The notes: generated from the letters alone by a model not told the origin. A DNA stretch of 64,000 nt from Stenotrophomonas sp. 610A2 (GCF_030549615.1 NZ_CP130832.1:2108001-2172000); one strand, 5' to 3'. Shown: positions 38,083 through 47,843, numbered from the stretch's first letter. Numbers and translations: made by a program.

Positions 38083-39945
38083 TTACCCCTGCACCCCACG
38101 CAGCCCATCCACATCCAGAATCAAGGCCATCCGCCCATCACCAATCAAAGTGGCGCCGGCGTAGCCGTTGAGGCCGCGCAAGGCGCGTGGCAGCGGCTTG
38201 ATCACCACTTCCTCGCGGCCACGAACCTGGTCCACCACCAGACCGAAGCGGGCTTCGCCCATCTGCAGTACGACGATGGTCAGCAGCGTGGAAGGTGCCG
38301 GGGTGACACCCAACCACTGGCGCAGATCAAGCAAGGCCAGGGTGTGCGACTTGCGGTCCAATACCGCGCGGCCGTCGAACCAGCCCAACGAGGTGGCCGG
38401 TGCGTGCAGCACCTCCATCACGCGGGCCAAGGGCAGGGCGTAGACGTCCTCGCCAGCCTGCACCAGCAGGGTCGGAAGGATGGCCAGGGTCAGCGGGACG
38501 CGGATCAGGAAGCGGCTGCCACGGCCCAGTTCGGATTGGATCTGGATCTGGCCGCTGAGTTCGCGGATGCGTGACTGCACCACGTCCATGCCAACGCCAC
38601 GACCGGAAATGTCGGTGACTTCCTGCTTGGTCGAAAAGCCGGGCAGGAAGACCAGGTGCAGACACTCCTCGCTGGTCAGGCGGGCAGCCGCTTCCGGGTC
38701 GATCAAACCCTTGTCGCGGGCCTTGGCACGCAGGCGCTCCGGGTCGATGCCGGCACCGTCGTCCTGCACTTCGATGCTGACGTAGTCACCTTCCTGCTGC
38801 GCGGACAGGCGAACCCGGCCCATCCGCGGCTTGCCCTGCGCTTCGCGCAGTTCGGGTGATTCGACGCCATGGTCGATGGCGTTGCGGACCAGATGCACCA
38901 AGGGGTCTGCCAGCGCTTCGACCAGGTTGCGGTCCAGTTCGGTGTCGGCGCCGATCAACTCCAGATCGACTTCCTTCTGCAGAGAGCGGGCAACGTCGCG
39001 GGCAACTTTGGGGAAACGCGAGAACACCTTGCCGACCGGCTGCATGCGGGTCCGCATGACCGCCGATTGCAGGCGCGCGGTCGCAATATCCAGCGTGGAG
39101 ACAGCGCGGTCGAGCTCTTCGTCCTTCAAGCGCATGCGCAGGGTCTTGAGCCGGTTGCGGGCCAGTACCAGTTCGCCGATCAGGTTGACGATGGCATCCA
39201 GCCGCTTGGTGTCCACGCGCACGGTGTGCTCGGGTTCGGCAGCCTTTGCACCAGCTGGTTTGGCTGCGCCTGCTGCAGGACGCGCGGGTGCGGCAGGAGT
39301 CGCGGCCGGCTTGGGCTTGGGTGCAGCAGGAATCGCCTGCACAGCGACAGCGCCAGGTGCGGCGCCGCCATGCAGCTGGTCAAGCAGGGCTTCGAACTCG
39401 TCTTCGTCGATCAGGTCACCGCCGGCCTTTGCCGCAGCGATCGGCTGGGCACCGGGGGTGCCGCTGCCATGCAGTTCGTTGAGCAGGGCTTCGAACTCGT
39501 CTTCGCTGATCAGATCACTGTCGCCCGCAGGCGCTGCAACCGGTTGCGCGACTGTGACGACCGGTGCAGCGCCAACATCGAACTGCGCGATCAGCGCAGC
39601 AGGGGCATGCTCCGGTTCGGTGCCAGAAGACACGGCGTCGAGCATGGCCTGCAGCCAGTCCAGCGATTGCTGGGCGGCATCAAAATGGTGCGCCAGCAGT
39701 TCGGCTTTGCCGGCGCGGGCCATGCCGAGGGTTTCCTCGGCGGCGTGGCAGAGCTCCACCATCGGGTGGATCGCCAGAAAACCGGCGCCGCCTTTGAGTG
39801 TGTGGAAACCACGGAATACGGCGTTGAGCTGCTCGCTGTCGTGCGGTGCCTGTTCCAGCGTCACCAGCTGCTCGCCGAGGCGATCCAGGATCTCCTGCGC
39901 TTCGAGGATGAAGTCGGCGGCGATGTCGTCGGCAAAAGCACTCAT
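38083..39945 (-). CDS. cheA: Chemotaxis histidine kinase CheA, polar-flagellate type without P2
   Basis: Second CheA, 620 residues. HPt/P1 with H48 (FRGFHTLKGGAG); a linker with a 17-residue motif given twice, DLISEDEFEALLNELHG (144-160) and DLIDEDEFEALLDQLHG (177-193); an Ala/Pro stretch; then P3, the ATPase (LVHLVRNAIDHGVESPE, GFSTKQEVTDISGRGVGMD) and the CheW-like P5. No CheY-docking P2 domain is seen. In Vibrio a comparable linker segment (LID) of CheA binds ParP; parP is 2.7 kb downstream, so the repeats may be that site. It lies 3 bases after cheZ and forms cheY-cheZ-cheA behind fliA. It is probably the main flagellar kinase. Confidence 0.96.
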   Translation of the reverse strand: MSAFADDIAADFILEAQEILDRLGEQLVTLEQAPHDSEQLNAVFRGFHTLKGGAGFLAIHPMVELCHAAEETLGMARAGKAELLAHHFDAAQQSLDWLQAMLDAVSSGTEPEHAPAALIAQFDVGAAPVVTVAQPVAAPAGDSDLISEDEFEALLNELHGSGTPGAQPIAAAKAGGDLIDEDEFEALLDQLHGGAAPGAVAVQAIPAAPKPKPAATPAAPARPAAGAAKPAGAKAAEPEHTVRVDTKRLDAIVNLIGELVLARNRLKTLRMRLKDEELDRAVSTLDIATARLQSAVMRTRMQPVGKVFSRFPKVARDVARSLQKEVDLELIGADTELDRNLVEALADPLVHLVRNAIDHGVESPELREAQGKPRMGRVRLSAQQEGDYVSIEVQDDGAGIDPERLRAKARDKGLIDPEAAARLTSEECLHLVFLPGFSTKQEVTDISGRGVGMDVVQSRIRELSGQIQIQSELGRGSRFLIRVPLTLAILPTLLVQAGEDVYALPLARVMEVLHAPATSLGWFDGRAVLDRKSHTLALLDLRQWLGVTPAPSTLLTIVVLQMGEARFGLVVDQVRGREEVVIKPLPRALRGLNGYAGATLIGDGRMALILDVDGLRGVQG

Positions 39946-39948
39946 GAC

Positions 39949-40569
39949 TTACAGCCCCAGGTCCGAGAGCAGATCGTCGGCGTCGACCTGCGACACGGCG
40001 TGGCGGTCCAGGCCATTGACGGCCGGACCAGCCAGTCCCTGGTTGCGTGCATCGTCTTCCGGCGGCGGCAGGCCCAGCGCGCCAAAGCCTTCGTGCACGC
40101 GACGGACGATGCCAACCACGCGGCGGATGATCTGCCCGGTCAGGTCCTGGTAGCTCTGGGTCAGGGCCACTTCGGTGAGGTTGTGGCGGATGCGTTCGAG
40201 GATTTCGCCCTGTTCGGCATTGAGGCCGTCGCTGCGCAGACGCTCGGTCAGCGCGCGGCATTCTTCAGCCAGATCCAGCGTGCGGTGGGTGGCCTGCTCG
40301 GTCATCTGCACCACGTGGTCCAGGCGCGCGCAGGCGTCGTCCAGCTCGCCGGCTTCACTGGGCACGCTGGGCAATTCGCCCAGGGCCTGGCCGAGTTCGC
40401 GTGCGAGCCGGCCCAGGCCGGACATCATCGGCTGGGCGCGCAGGGCGGCCAGCGCGTCGATTTCCCGGCGCCAGCCGGCTTCGTCGCCGCTTTCCAATGC
40501 TGCCAGTGCGTCCTGCAGGCGCTGCACCAGGGCCGATTTGTCGTTCAGTGCTTCCCCGAGTTGGTTCAT
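39949..40569 (-). CDS. cheZ: CheY-P phosphatase CheZ
   Basis: Dephosphorylates CheY-P and so ends the tumble or reversal signal. It has 206 residues, mostly long helices that make the four-helix dimer. The catalytic Gln is Q141 in QSYQDLTGQIIRRV, and the C-terminal CheY-binding helix is VDADDLLSDLGL. It overlaps the cheY stop by one base and precedes cheA by 3 bases. It is the only phosphatase of CheY in the window and could act on both CheY-type proteins. The Q-loop and tail are intact, so function is expected to be normal. Confidence 0.96.
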   Translation of the reverse strand: MNQLGEALNDKSALVQRLQDALAALESGDEAGWRREIDALAALRAQPMMSGLGRLARELGQALGELPSVPSEAGELDDACARLDHVVQMTEQATHRTLDLAEECRALTERLRSDGLNAEQGEILERIRHNLTEVALTQSYQDLTGQIIRRVVGIVRRVHEGFGALGLPPPEDDARNQGLAGPAVNGLDRHAVSQVDADDLLSDLGL

Positions 40570-40961
40570 CAGGCGCTCGCTGCCAGGCGTTCGAAGATCT
40601 TGCCGAGCTTCTCTTCCAGAGTCTGCGCGGTGAACGGCTTGATGATGTAGCCGTTCACGCCGCTCTGCGCGGCCTCGATGATCTGCTCGCGCTTGGCCTC
40701 GGCGGTGACCATCAGGACCGGCAAGGTCTTGAGCTTGGCATCGTTGCGGATGGCCTTGAGCAGCTCGATGCCGGTCATCACCGGCATGTTCCAGTCGGTG
40801 ACCACGAAATCGAACGGCTGGCTCTGCAGCAGTGACAGCGCGGCATGCCCGTCCTCGGCTTCGGCGGTATTGGTGAAGCCCAGATCGCCGAGCAGGTTCT
40901 TGACGATGCGACGCATCGTCGAGAAGTCGTCAACGATCAGGATGCGCATGTTCTTGTTCAA
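40569..40961 (-). CDS. cheY: Chemotaxis response regulator CheY
   Basis: Receiver that, when phosphorylated by CheA, binds FliM and changes motor direction. It has 130 residues: the acid pair D11/D12 ([11 protein letters not shown]), phosphoacceptor D56 ([13 protein letters not shown]), switch T86 (MVTAEAK), aromatic Y105 and K108 (GYIIKPF), all in the pattern of E. coli CheY. The VTDWNMP and [12 protein letters not shown] stretches are those of the motor-binding type. It lies 13 bases after fliA and ahead of cheZ, and is transcribed with the flhB-fliA operon or its own promoter. Confidence 0.97.
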   Translation of the reverse strand: MNKNMRILIVDDFSTMRRIVKNLLGDLGFTNTAEAEDGHAALSLLQSQPFDFVVTDWNMPVMTGIELLKAIRNDAKLKTLPVLMVTAEAKREQIIEAAQSGVNGYIIKPFTAQTLEEKLGKIFERLAASA

Positions 40962-40974
40962 AAGGCTTTCCTCT

Positions 40975-41724
40975 TCATGGTTCCTCGAGGCCGGCGTCTG
41001 CCGCCTCGAAAATCTTCAGCCGCCCTCGCAGGCGCAGCATGGCTTGGCCGTGGATCTGACAGACGCGGGATTCGCTAACGCCCAATACCGCGCCGATTTC
41101 TTTCAGGTTCAATTCCTGCTCGTAGTACAGCGACAGCACCAGCTGTTCGCGTTCCGGCAGGTGGCCGATGGCCTTGCCCAGCTCGGCACCGAACTGGCTG
41201 CGCTCCAGCACCTGCTGCGGGTTGGGGCCGCCGGTGGTCGGGGTGTCCAGTTCGCCCTGGTCTTCGATGCGCGATTCCAGGCTCAATACCTGTCCGCGCG
41301 AGGCGTCTTCGACCAGTCGCATGTATTCGGGCAGCGGCAGTTCCATCGCTTCGGCCACTTCGCTGGCACTGGCCGCGCGGCCGCTGCTCTGTTCGAGGCG
41401 ACGGATGGTGGCGGCAGCGTCGCGGGCGCGGCGGTGCACCGAGCGCGGCACCCAGTCGCCACGACGGATCTCGTCGATCATCGAGCCGCGGATGCGGATG
41501 GATGCATAGGTCTCGAACGATGCGCCCTGTTCGGCGTCATAGCTGCGCGAGGCCTCGATCAAACCCATCATGCCGGCCTGGATCAGGTCGTCGACCTCGA
41601 CGCTCGCAGGCAGGCGTGCGGCCAGGTGGTGGGCGATGCGGCGGACCAGGTCGGCGTGGCGGGTGATGCAGTCATTGGCCGCACTGCGCTGGACTTCACG
41701 GTATTGAGCGGCTGCATTGTTCAT
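40975..41724 (-). CDS. fliA: Flagellar RNA polymerase sigma factor FliA (sigma-28)
   Basis: Sigma factor that reads late flagellar and chemotaxis promoters. It has 249 residues: region 2 ([36 protein letters not shown]), region 3 ([18 protein letters not shown]) and region 4 with the helix-turn-helix [19 protein letters not shown]. It overlaps flhG by 4 bases. Its expected targets are seen across the window: sites with TAAA or TCAA, 15 bases and GCCGATA before motC, cheW, MCP genes and the OB-fold gene. FlgM, its usual inhibitor, is not in the window. Confidence 0.97.
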   Translation of the reverse strand: MNNAAAQYREVQRSAANDCITRHADLVRRIAHHLAARLPASVEVDDLIQAGMMGLIEASRSYDAEQGASFETYASIRIRGSMIDEIRRGDWVPRSVHRRARDAAATIRRLEQSSGRAASASEVAEAMELPLPEYMRLVEDASRGQVLSLESRIEDQGELDTPTTGGPNPQQVLERSQFGAELGKAIGHLPEREQLVLSLYYEQELNLKEIGAVLGVSESRVCQIHGQAMLRLRGRLKIFEAADAGLEEP

Positions 41725-42605
41725 GCCTTCACCTTCTGCTGGATGATGCGTTCCAGGAAGAACTCAACGCCGCCGCGCGGGGCGGTTGGGGCTTGCCAGC
41801 GCGCGGTGCGACGGGCGATTTCGTTGATGGCCAGCGAGGCTGGCGCGGAAGGGTAGAGCTTGACCACCGGCTGCTGGCGCTGCACCGAAAGGCGCAGCCA
41901 GTCGTCCTGCGGCACGCAGCCCAGGTAGTTCAGCGAAACATCGATCAGGAACTTCTCGCAGACCCGCACCAGCTTTTCGTACAGGGCGCGGCCTTCGTTC
42001 GGGTCGCGGACCATGTTGGCCACCACCTGGATACGGTCCACGCCGCGTTCGCGCGACAGGACCTTGATCAGCGCGTAGGCATCGGTGATCGAGGCCGGCT
42101 CGTCACAGACCACCACCACGGTGTCCTGGGCTGCCTGGCAGAAGGTCAGCACGCTGTCGGTGATACCGGCGGCGGTGTCGATGATCATCACATCGAGGTC
42201 GCGTTCCAGCTCGGAGAACACGTTGACCAGGCCGACGTGCTCGGCAGGCTGCAGCTCGGCCATGTGGCGGCGGCCGGAAGCGGCGGGGACCACGAGCACG
42301 CCATTGGGGCCCTCGATGATCACTTCTTCCAGCGTGGCGCGCCCGGCGACCAGGTCGGCCAGGGTGTGCTTGGGCTGCAGGCCCAGCACCACGTCGATGT
42401 TGGCCAGGCCCAGGTCGGCATCCAGCAGCAGGGTGCGTTTGCCCATGCCTGCCAGTGCCACGGCCAGGTTGGCCGAGACATTGGTTTTACCCACACCGCC
42501 CTTGCCGCCAGTCACCGCGATGGTGCGTACCGGGCCGGCAGGTTCGTGCCGGGTAGCCGACAGCGGGAAGGTGTTGGTCAGCTTGGCGTACTCACGCGAC
42601 TGCAT
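41721..42605 (-). CDS. flhG: Flagellar number regulator FlhG (FleN), MinD-family ATPase
   Basis: ATPase of 294 residues that limits flagellar number, usually by binding FlhF and the master regulator FleQ. The deviant Walker A is TGGKGGVGKTN (residues 32-42), with TLLLDADLGLANIDVVLG and MIIDTAAGITDSVLTFC behind it. The N-terminus has the short NTFPLS segment that stimulates FlhF in relatives. It overlaps flhF by 14 bases and fliA by 4, so these are made together. It is distinct from parC, which has a different Walker A setting and sits with motD. Confidence 0.96.
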   Translation of the reverse strand: MQSREYAKLTNTFPLSATRHEPAGPVRTIAVTGGKGGVGKTNVSANLAVALAGMGKRTLLLDADLGLANIDVVLGLQPKHTLADLVAGRATLEEVIIEGPNGVLVVPAASGRRHMAELQPAEHVGLVNVFSELERDLDVMIIDTAAGITDSVLTFCQAAQDTVVVVCDEPASITDAYALIKVLSRERGVDRIQVVANMVRDPNEGRALYEKLVRVCEKFLIDVSLNYLGCVPQDDWLRLSVQRQQPVVKLYPSAPASLAINEIARRTARWQAPTAPRGGVEFFLERIIQQKVKA

Positions 42606-44424
42606 TGTTCAACTCCGTGTTGCAGGGCATATCGGCCGCGCGGCGCAAATCTTCAAGGCGGAGTACAAGATTTGCGGCAGAGGCCCGGTAAAGGTCTTCC
42701 GGAACGTCCTGGCCGTCGGTCACCCAGGTGATCGGCAGGCGGTGATCGACCGCCACCGACAGGGCCGAACCGAAGCGGCCGGTCTCGTCCAGCTTGGTCA
42801 GCACCACGCCCTGCGGGTTGGCGGCGCTGAAGCGGCGGACCACTTCGTCCATGTCCTGGAAGGCGGTGTTGGCGGGCAGCACCAGCAGGGTGCGGATCTG
42901 ACCGGCGGCGCGCAGCCACTGCAGCTGGGCAGTGAGGGCGCGGTCGCGCTGGCCCAGGCCGGCGGTGTCGATCAGCACCAGCTTGTAGTCGGCCAGCTTC
43001 TGCAGCAGCTGGTTCAGGTCGGTGCCGCTGTTGGCCTCGTGCACGGCGATGCCGAGCTGGCGGCCGAAGCCGTACAGCTGCTCGCGGGCGCCGATGCGCT
43101 GGGTATCGGTGGTGACCAAGGCCACGTCGCGGGCGGCGTGGGCTTCGGCAAAGCGCGAGGCCAGCTTGGCAATGGTGGTGGTCTTGCCGGCGCCGGTGGG
43201 GCCGACCAGGGCGATGACGCCGCCGGTTTCCATCGGGTCGACCGGGGCGATCGGCAGCTTCTTGGAGATCAGGCCCAGCATCAGACCGCGAGCGCGGCTC
43301 GGCTCGATGTCGGCCGGGATCTGGGTGGCCACATCGCGGGCCAGGCCGGCGTCGAAGCCGTACTCGTCCATCAGGTCCAGCGCATTGGCGCGCACCGCGC
43401 TGCCGCGCAGGCGTTCATCGGTGAAGCGGTTCATCTCGCGCTCGATCAGATGGCGCATGCCGGCCACTTCCTGACGCAGCTGGCTGAGCTGTTCGTCGTC
43501 GCGGGCGATGATCACCGGTGCGCTGGTCACTGCGCTCACCGGGGAGGTGGCGGCGACGGCGGCAGTTTCGGTGGCTTCAACAGCGCTGGTGACCGGCGCT
43601 TCCGCCGGCTGCGGGCTAGCGACGGCGGCGATGGCTGCTGCCGCAGCGGCCGGGGCTGCGATTGCCTCGATTGCGGGCGCGACAGCGACTGGGGCCACGG
43701 CGACCGGGGCAGGGTTGAACACCGGTGCGACAGGGATTGCTGGAACGGCGACGGCAGCGATCGGCTGCTGCAACTCCGGTTCCGGCATCGGCGGATCGAT
43801 GACGAAGCGCGCGCGTTCCATCGGTGCAGGCGGCTCGATGGTGACGGCGGCGATGGCGTCGGCAAAGCTGGCCTGCTGGGTGACGGCAGGTGCGGCGGCC
43901 AGCGGAGCGACCGCAGCGGCGCTGCCGGCGGGACGGAAAGCCGGCACCACCGGCAGTTCGTCGGCGCTGGCCGGCTGGGTGGCGAAGAAGGTCTGCGGGA
44001 CAGGTGCGCGCGGAGCAACCGGTTCGACTTCGGCGGACTTGAGCAGGCCGGCAAAGCGGCTACCCGGTGCCAACTCGATGCTGTTGTCGATGGAGCGGCC
44101 GGTCGCGCCAACTGCCGAGCGTGCCAGGGCGGCGACGGCCGAGGTGGTGGCGGTGACCGGTTCCGGCTCCGGGGTCTTGCGGCGGGTCATCGCGGCCATG
44201 ATGGCTTCGGCGGCGCTGCGCGGCTTGGCCGGTGCCGGCGGGGCCGGGCGGGTCGCTTCCAGGGCCTGCTTCACCGCGGTTTCGTCGTAATGCGCAGCCG
44301 CCACGATCTCCACACCTTCCTCGATCCGGCGGTTGGACAGGATCACGGCATCGGGGCCATGTTCCTTGCGCACGAGGTTCATGGCGGTGCGCATGTCAGC
44401 GGCGACGAAACGTTTGATCTTCAT
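42592..44424 (-). CDS. flhF: Flagellar biosynthesis GTPase FlhF (SRP family)
   Basis: SRP-like GTPase that sets the polar site of the flagellum. I start at 44424 because FlhF proteins begin MKIKRFVAADMRTAM; an ATG at 44478 adds 18 residues and has AAGGAG 11 bases upstream, so it cannot be excluded. Length is about 610 residues, long for the family (E. coli has none; Vibrio and Bacillus about 370-500), owing to a very Ala/Pro/Val-rich middle (about 90-310). The C-terminal NG domain has GPTGAGKTTTIAKLA (G1), TTDTQRIGA (G2), IDTAGLGQRD (G3) and LTKLDETGRFG (G4). It lies between flhA and flhG, and shares a 14-base overlap with flhG. Confidence 0.95.
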   Translation of the reverse strand: MKIKRFVAADMRTAMNLVRKEHGPDAVILSNRRIEEGVEIVAAAHYDETAVKQALEATRPAPPAPAKPRSAAEAIMAAMTRRKTPEPEPVTATTSAVAALARSAVGATGRSIDNSIELAPGSRFAGLLKSAEVEPVAPRAPVPQTFFATQPASADELPVVPAFRPAGSAAAVAPLAAAPAVTQQASFADAIAAVTIEPPAPMERARFVIDPPMPEPELQQPIAAVAVPAIPVAPVFNPAPVAVAPVAVAPAIEAIAAPAAAAAAIAAVASPQPAEAPVTSAVEATETAAVAATSPVSAVTSAPVIIARDDEQLSQLRQEVAGMRHLIEREMNRFTDERLRGSAVRANALDLMDEYGFDAGLARDVATQIPADIEPSRARGLMLGLISKKLPIAPVDPMETGGVIALVGPTGAGKTTTIAKLASRFAEAHAARDVALVTTDTQRIGAREQLYGFGRQLGIAVHEANSGTDLNQLLQKLADYKLVLIDTAGLGQRDRALTAQLQWLRAAGQIRTLLVLPANTAFQDMDEVVRRFSAANPQGVVLTKLDETGRFGSALSVAVDHRLPITWVTDGQDVPEDLYRASAANLVLRLEDLRRAADMPCNTELNNAVA

Positions 44425-44573
44425 GCTTTGGTACCGGGAGTGAGGCGGCGAAGGAGTGGCGTTGGCGATGTCGAACATGACGAAGCGGGCTCCTTCTTGC
44501 GGAATGGGGGCGATGCAGCAGGTGTCTGGTTTCCGTCACCGGCAGGGTTGCCGGTGTCGGCTTTCGGGCTGCC

Positions 44574-46682
44574 TCAGCTGATCGTGCCGACCAGCTTCAG
44601 GCGTTTGTCTTCCGGCACTTCGCTGTAGGCCAGGACCGACAGCGAGGGAACGCTGTGGCGGACCAGGCGCGCCAGCGCGGCGCGGACCGGGGCCGGTACC
44701 AGCACTACAGCCGGCTCGTTTCGGGCCTCCTGCTTGCCGACGCAATCGGCAAGGCTTTGGTGGAGGCGTTCGGCGAGACCAGGTTCCAGTGCGGCGCCAT
44801 TGCCTTGTGTTGACTCCTGCAAGACGCGTTCCAATTGCGGGTTGAGGGTGAACACCGGCAGCTCCGGCGAGGAACCGGCGATTTCCTGTACGATGAAGCG
44901 GCCCAATGCATTGCGTACCGAGGCGGTGAGTGCGGCGGCGTCCTGGGTGACTGCGGCGGCTTCGACCATGGCTTCGGCGATCTTGCGCAGCTGGCGGATC
45001 GGGATGCGCTCGACCAGCAGGTTCTGCAGCACACGGGCCACAGTGGATAGCGGCAGCGCCTTGGGCGACAGGTCCTCGGCCAGCTTGGGCGCGCTCTTGG
45101 CCAGGGTCGCCAGCAACTGCTGCACTTCCTCGTGGCCGAGCAGTTCCGGCGCGTGCTCGCGGATCAGGTGCGACAGGTGGGTGGCAACCACGGTGGCCGG
45201 ATCGACCACGGTGTAGCCCAGCGACTCGGCATGGGCGCGCTGATGCGGCTGGATCCAGGTGGCGTCCAGGCCGAACGCCGGGTCTTTGCCGGCAATGCCT
45301 TCCAGCTTGCCCATCGCGCTGCCCGGGTCCAGTGCCAGTTCGCGGTCCGGATGGATGTCGGCGGTGCTGACCGGCACGCCGTGGATCAGCAGGCGGTAAT
45401 GGGTGGCCGGCAGTTCCAGGTTGTCGCGGATGTGGACCGGCGGGATCAGGAAGCCCAGGTCCTGGGTGAGCTTTCGGCGCACGCCCTTGATGCGCGTCAT
45501 CAATTCGCCGCCCTGGGCCTTGTCGACCAGCGGAATCAGCCGGTACCCCACTTCCAGGCCGAGCGGATCAACCGGGCGCAGCTCGTCCCAGGTCAGTTCA
45601 GCGGTGGGGGCGGGCTGCGGCTGGCCCAGCGCGTTCAGGCCGCCTTCGTTGGCAGCGGCTTCGTTGCTTGCGGGCTTGGCGGCAGCAGCGGTTTCACGTT
45701 TCCACAGTTTCCAGGCGATGAAGCCGAGGATTGCCGCCAAAGTGAGGAAGGCCAGGTTCGGCATGCCCGGCACCAGGCCGACCAAGCCGATGATGCCGGC
45801 GGTGATGGCCAGTGCGCGGTACTGACCAAACACCTGGCCCATCATCGCCTCGCTCATGTCCTGCGAGCGCGACGCGCGGGTCACCAGCATGGCCACGGCA
45901 CTGGAAACCAGCAGGGCCGGCAGCTGCGCCACCAGGCCGTCACCGATCGACAGCAGCGTATACGTCGCCGCGGCGTCGCCGAACGGCATGCCGTGCTGCA
46001 GTACACCTACGGCCAGGCCGCCGAGCATGTTGATGAAGAGGATCAGGATGCCGGCGATGGCGTCGCCACGAATGAACTTGCTGGCACCGTCCATCGCACC
46101 GTAGAAGTCGGCTTCCTCGCGGACTTCCTCGCGGCGGACCTTGGCCTCTTCGCGGGTCAGCAAACCGGCGTTGAGGTCGGCGTCGATCGCCATCTGCTTG
46201 CCGGGCATGGCGTCCAGGATGAAGCGGGCGGTCACTTCCGACACGCGCCCGGCACCCTTGGTGATAACCACGAAGTTGATGATGGTCAGGATCGCGAAGA
46301 CCACGATGCCGACCGCGTAATTGCCGCCGATGACGAACTCACCGAAGGCGGCAATCACCTTGCCGGCGGCTTCGTGGCCGTCCTGGCCGTTGAGCAGGAT
46401 CACGCGGGTGGAGGCCACGTTCAGCGCCAGCCGCAGCATCGTGGTGACCAGCAGCACGATCGGGAAGATGGTGAAGTCCAGCGGTCGCTTCACATACACG
46501 ACGGCCAGCAGCACCAGCATCGAGATCGCGATGTTCAGGGTGAACAGGGCGTCCAGCACCGGCGGTGCCAAGGGCACCACCACCATTGCCAGCAAGGCCA
46601 GCACGATCAGTGGTGCACCCAGCCCCTGGCGCAGCATGTCCAGCACGCGGCGCGCGGAGAAGCCCGAGGTCTGGCTGCTCAT
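44574..46682 (-). CDS. flhA: Flagellar type III export component FlhA
   Basis: Export-gate protein of 702 residues. The N-terminal half has about eight membrane helices (from GLGAPLIVLALLAMVVVPLA) with the conserved TRFILDAMPGKQMAIDADL cytoplasmic loop, where the Asp is thought to aid proton flow. The C-terminal half is a soluble cytoplasmic domain that docks chaperone-substrate pairs (TWDELRPVDPLGLEVGYRLIP-like start). Its start overlaps the flhB stop by 4 bases. Length agrees with the family (about 690-700). A gap of about 150 bases to flhF shows no gene. Confidence 0.97.
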   Translation of the reverse strand: MSSQTSGFSARRVLDMLRQGLGAPLIVLALLAMVVVPLAPPVLDALFTLNIAISMLVLLAVVYVKRPLDFTIFPIVLLVTTMLRLALNVASTRVILLNGQDGHEAAGKVIAAFGEFVIGGNYAVGIVVFAILTIINFVVITKGAGRVSEVTARFILDAMPGKQMAIDADLNAGLLTREEAKVRREEVREEADFYGAMDGASKFIRGDAIAGILILFINMLGGLAVGVLQHGMPFGDAAATYTLLSIGDGLVAQLPALLVSSAVAMLVTRASRSQDMSEAMMGQVFGQYRALAITAGIIGLVGLVPGMPNLAFLTLAAILGFIAWKLWKRETAAAAKPASNEAAANEGGLNALGQPQPAPTAELTWDELRPVDPLGLEVGYRLIPLVDKAQGGELMTRIKGVRRKLTQDLGFLIPPVHIRDNLELPATHYRLLIHGVPVSTADIHPDRELALDPGSAMGKLEGIAGKDPAFGLDATWIQPHQRAHAESLGYTVVDPATVVATHLSHLIREHAPELLGHEEVQQLLATLAKSAPKLAEDLSPKALPLSTVARVLQNLLVERIPIRQLRKIAEAMVEAAAVTQDAAALTASVRNALGRFIVQEIAGSSPELPVFTLNPQLERVLQESTQGNGAALEPGLAERLHQSLADCVGKQEARNEPAVVLVPAPVRAALARLVRHSVPSLSVLAYSEVPEDKRLKLVGTIS

Positions 46683-47809
46683 CGGCTGCCTCCCTTGCCG
46701 AATTCATCGATATCGATGGACGCCATCTGCGGCATCGGGCCCGTGCGCCATTGGCGCAACTGGTAGACGTAGGACAGGACCTGGGCAACAGCCGAATACA
46801 GTCTCACGGGGATTTCCTTGCCGAGTTGGCTTTCCCGATACAAGGCCCGTGCCAAAGGCGGCGCCGAGACGATGGTGACCTTGTTGCCGTCGGCCACCTG
46901 GCGAATGCGCAGGGCCAGTTCGTCGACGCCGCGGGCGACCACGGTGGGGGCGTTCATGCGTCCACTTTCGTACTTGAGGGCGACCGCGTAGTGGGTCGGG
47001 TTGACCAGCACGACGTCGGCGGTTGGCACCGCTTCCATCATCCGCCGCTGCGACAGCTGCATCTGCATCTGCCGAATGCGGCCCTTGACCTCGGGGCTGC
47101 CCTCGCTTTCCTTCATCTCGCGCCGCAGCTCTTCGCGGGTCATCTTCAGCTTCCGCAGCCAGTTCCACTTCTGGTACGGCGCATCGATGGCGGCAAGCAG
47201 GGCCATCGCGCCGGCCGTGGCCAGCAGCAGCTTGAGGGTGAAGGCCAGGCCGCGGCCGATGGCGCTCTCCAGCGGCAGGTGCAGCAGGCCGCGTAGCGCA
47301 TCCACGCCGTGCCAGATGCACAGGCCCGCGGCGGTGCCGACAAAGGCCACGCGCAGCAGGGACTTGACGAATTCCGCGAGGGCCTCGGCGCCAACCAGGC
47401 GCTTGATCCCGGACATCGGGTTCATGCGGTTGAGGTCCGGCATCATCGCCTTGCTGGAAACGCGCAGACCGCCCATCAGGGTTGGGGCGATGAAGCCAGC
47501 GAGCAGGCAGACCAGTAACAATGGGCTGAAGGCCAGCATCAGCTTGAGCAGCATCCAGCCAGCGTGGCCAAACAGGGCATTCGGGGTGTCCAGCAGGCCG
47601 ACTTCAGGCGTCAGCGCGGCCTTCATCCACTGCCGGGCCGAGCCACCCATCGAGCCGCCCAAGGCGTATAGCGCCAGCACCGCAGCGACGAAGACGGTAG
47701 CGGTGGCAAGCTCGCGGGAACGCGGGATATTGCCTTGCTCGCGGGCCTCGCGCAGGCGTTTTTCGGTGGGGAGTTCGGTTTTTTCCCCGGCCTGTTCGTT
47801 CTCGGACAT
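46679..47809 (-). CDS. flhB: Flagellar export switch protein FlhB
   Basis: Export apparatus protein that switches from hook to filament export. It has 376 residues from the ATG at 47809 (MSENEQAGEKTELPTEKR); a TTG at 47848 lies on the likely sigma-54 promoter. Four membrane helices (about 30-210) are followed by a cytoplasmic tail with the self-cleaving N270-P271-T272-H273 motif in DVVLVNPTHYAVALKY. It heads the flhB-flhA-flhF-flhG-fliA-cheY-cheZ-cheA gene run, and the flhB stop overlaps flhA. Confidence 0.97.
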   Translation of the reverse strand: MSENEQAGEKTELPTEKRLREAREQGNIPRSRELATATVFVAAVLALYALGGSMGGSARQWMKAALTPEVGLLDTPNALFGHAGWMLLKLMLAFSPLLLVCLLAGFIAPTLMGGLRVSSKAMMPDLNRMNPMSGIKRLVGAEALAEFVKSLLRVAFVGTAAGLCIWHGVDALRGLLHLPLESAIGRGLAFTLKLLLATAGAMALLAAIDAPYQKWNWLRKLKMTREELRREMKESEGSPEVKGRIRQMQMQLSQRRMMEAVPTADVVLVNPTHYAVALKYESGRMNAPTVVARGVDELALRIRQVADGNKVTIVSAPPLARALYRESQLGKEIPVRLYSAVAQVLSYVYQLRQWRTGPMPQMASIDIDEFGKGGSR

Positions 47810-47843
47810 TGCCTGGCATGGAAGAAGGGTTCTTCCAAGGTCG

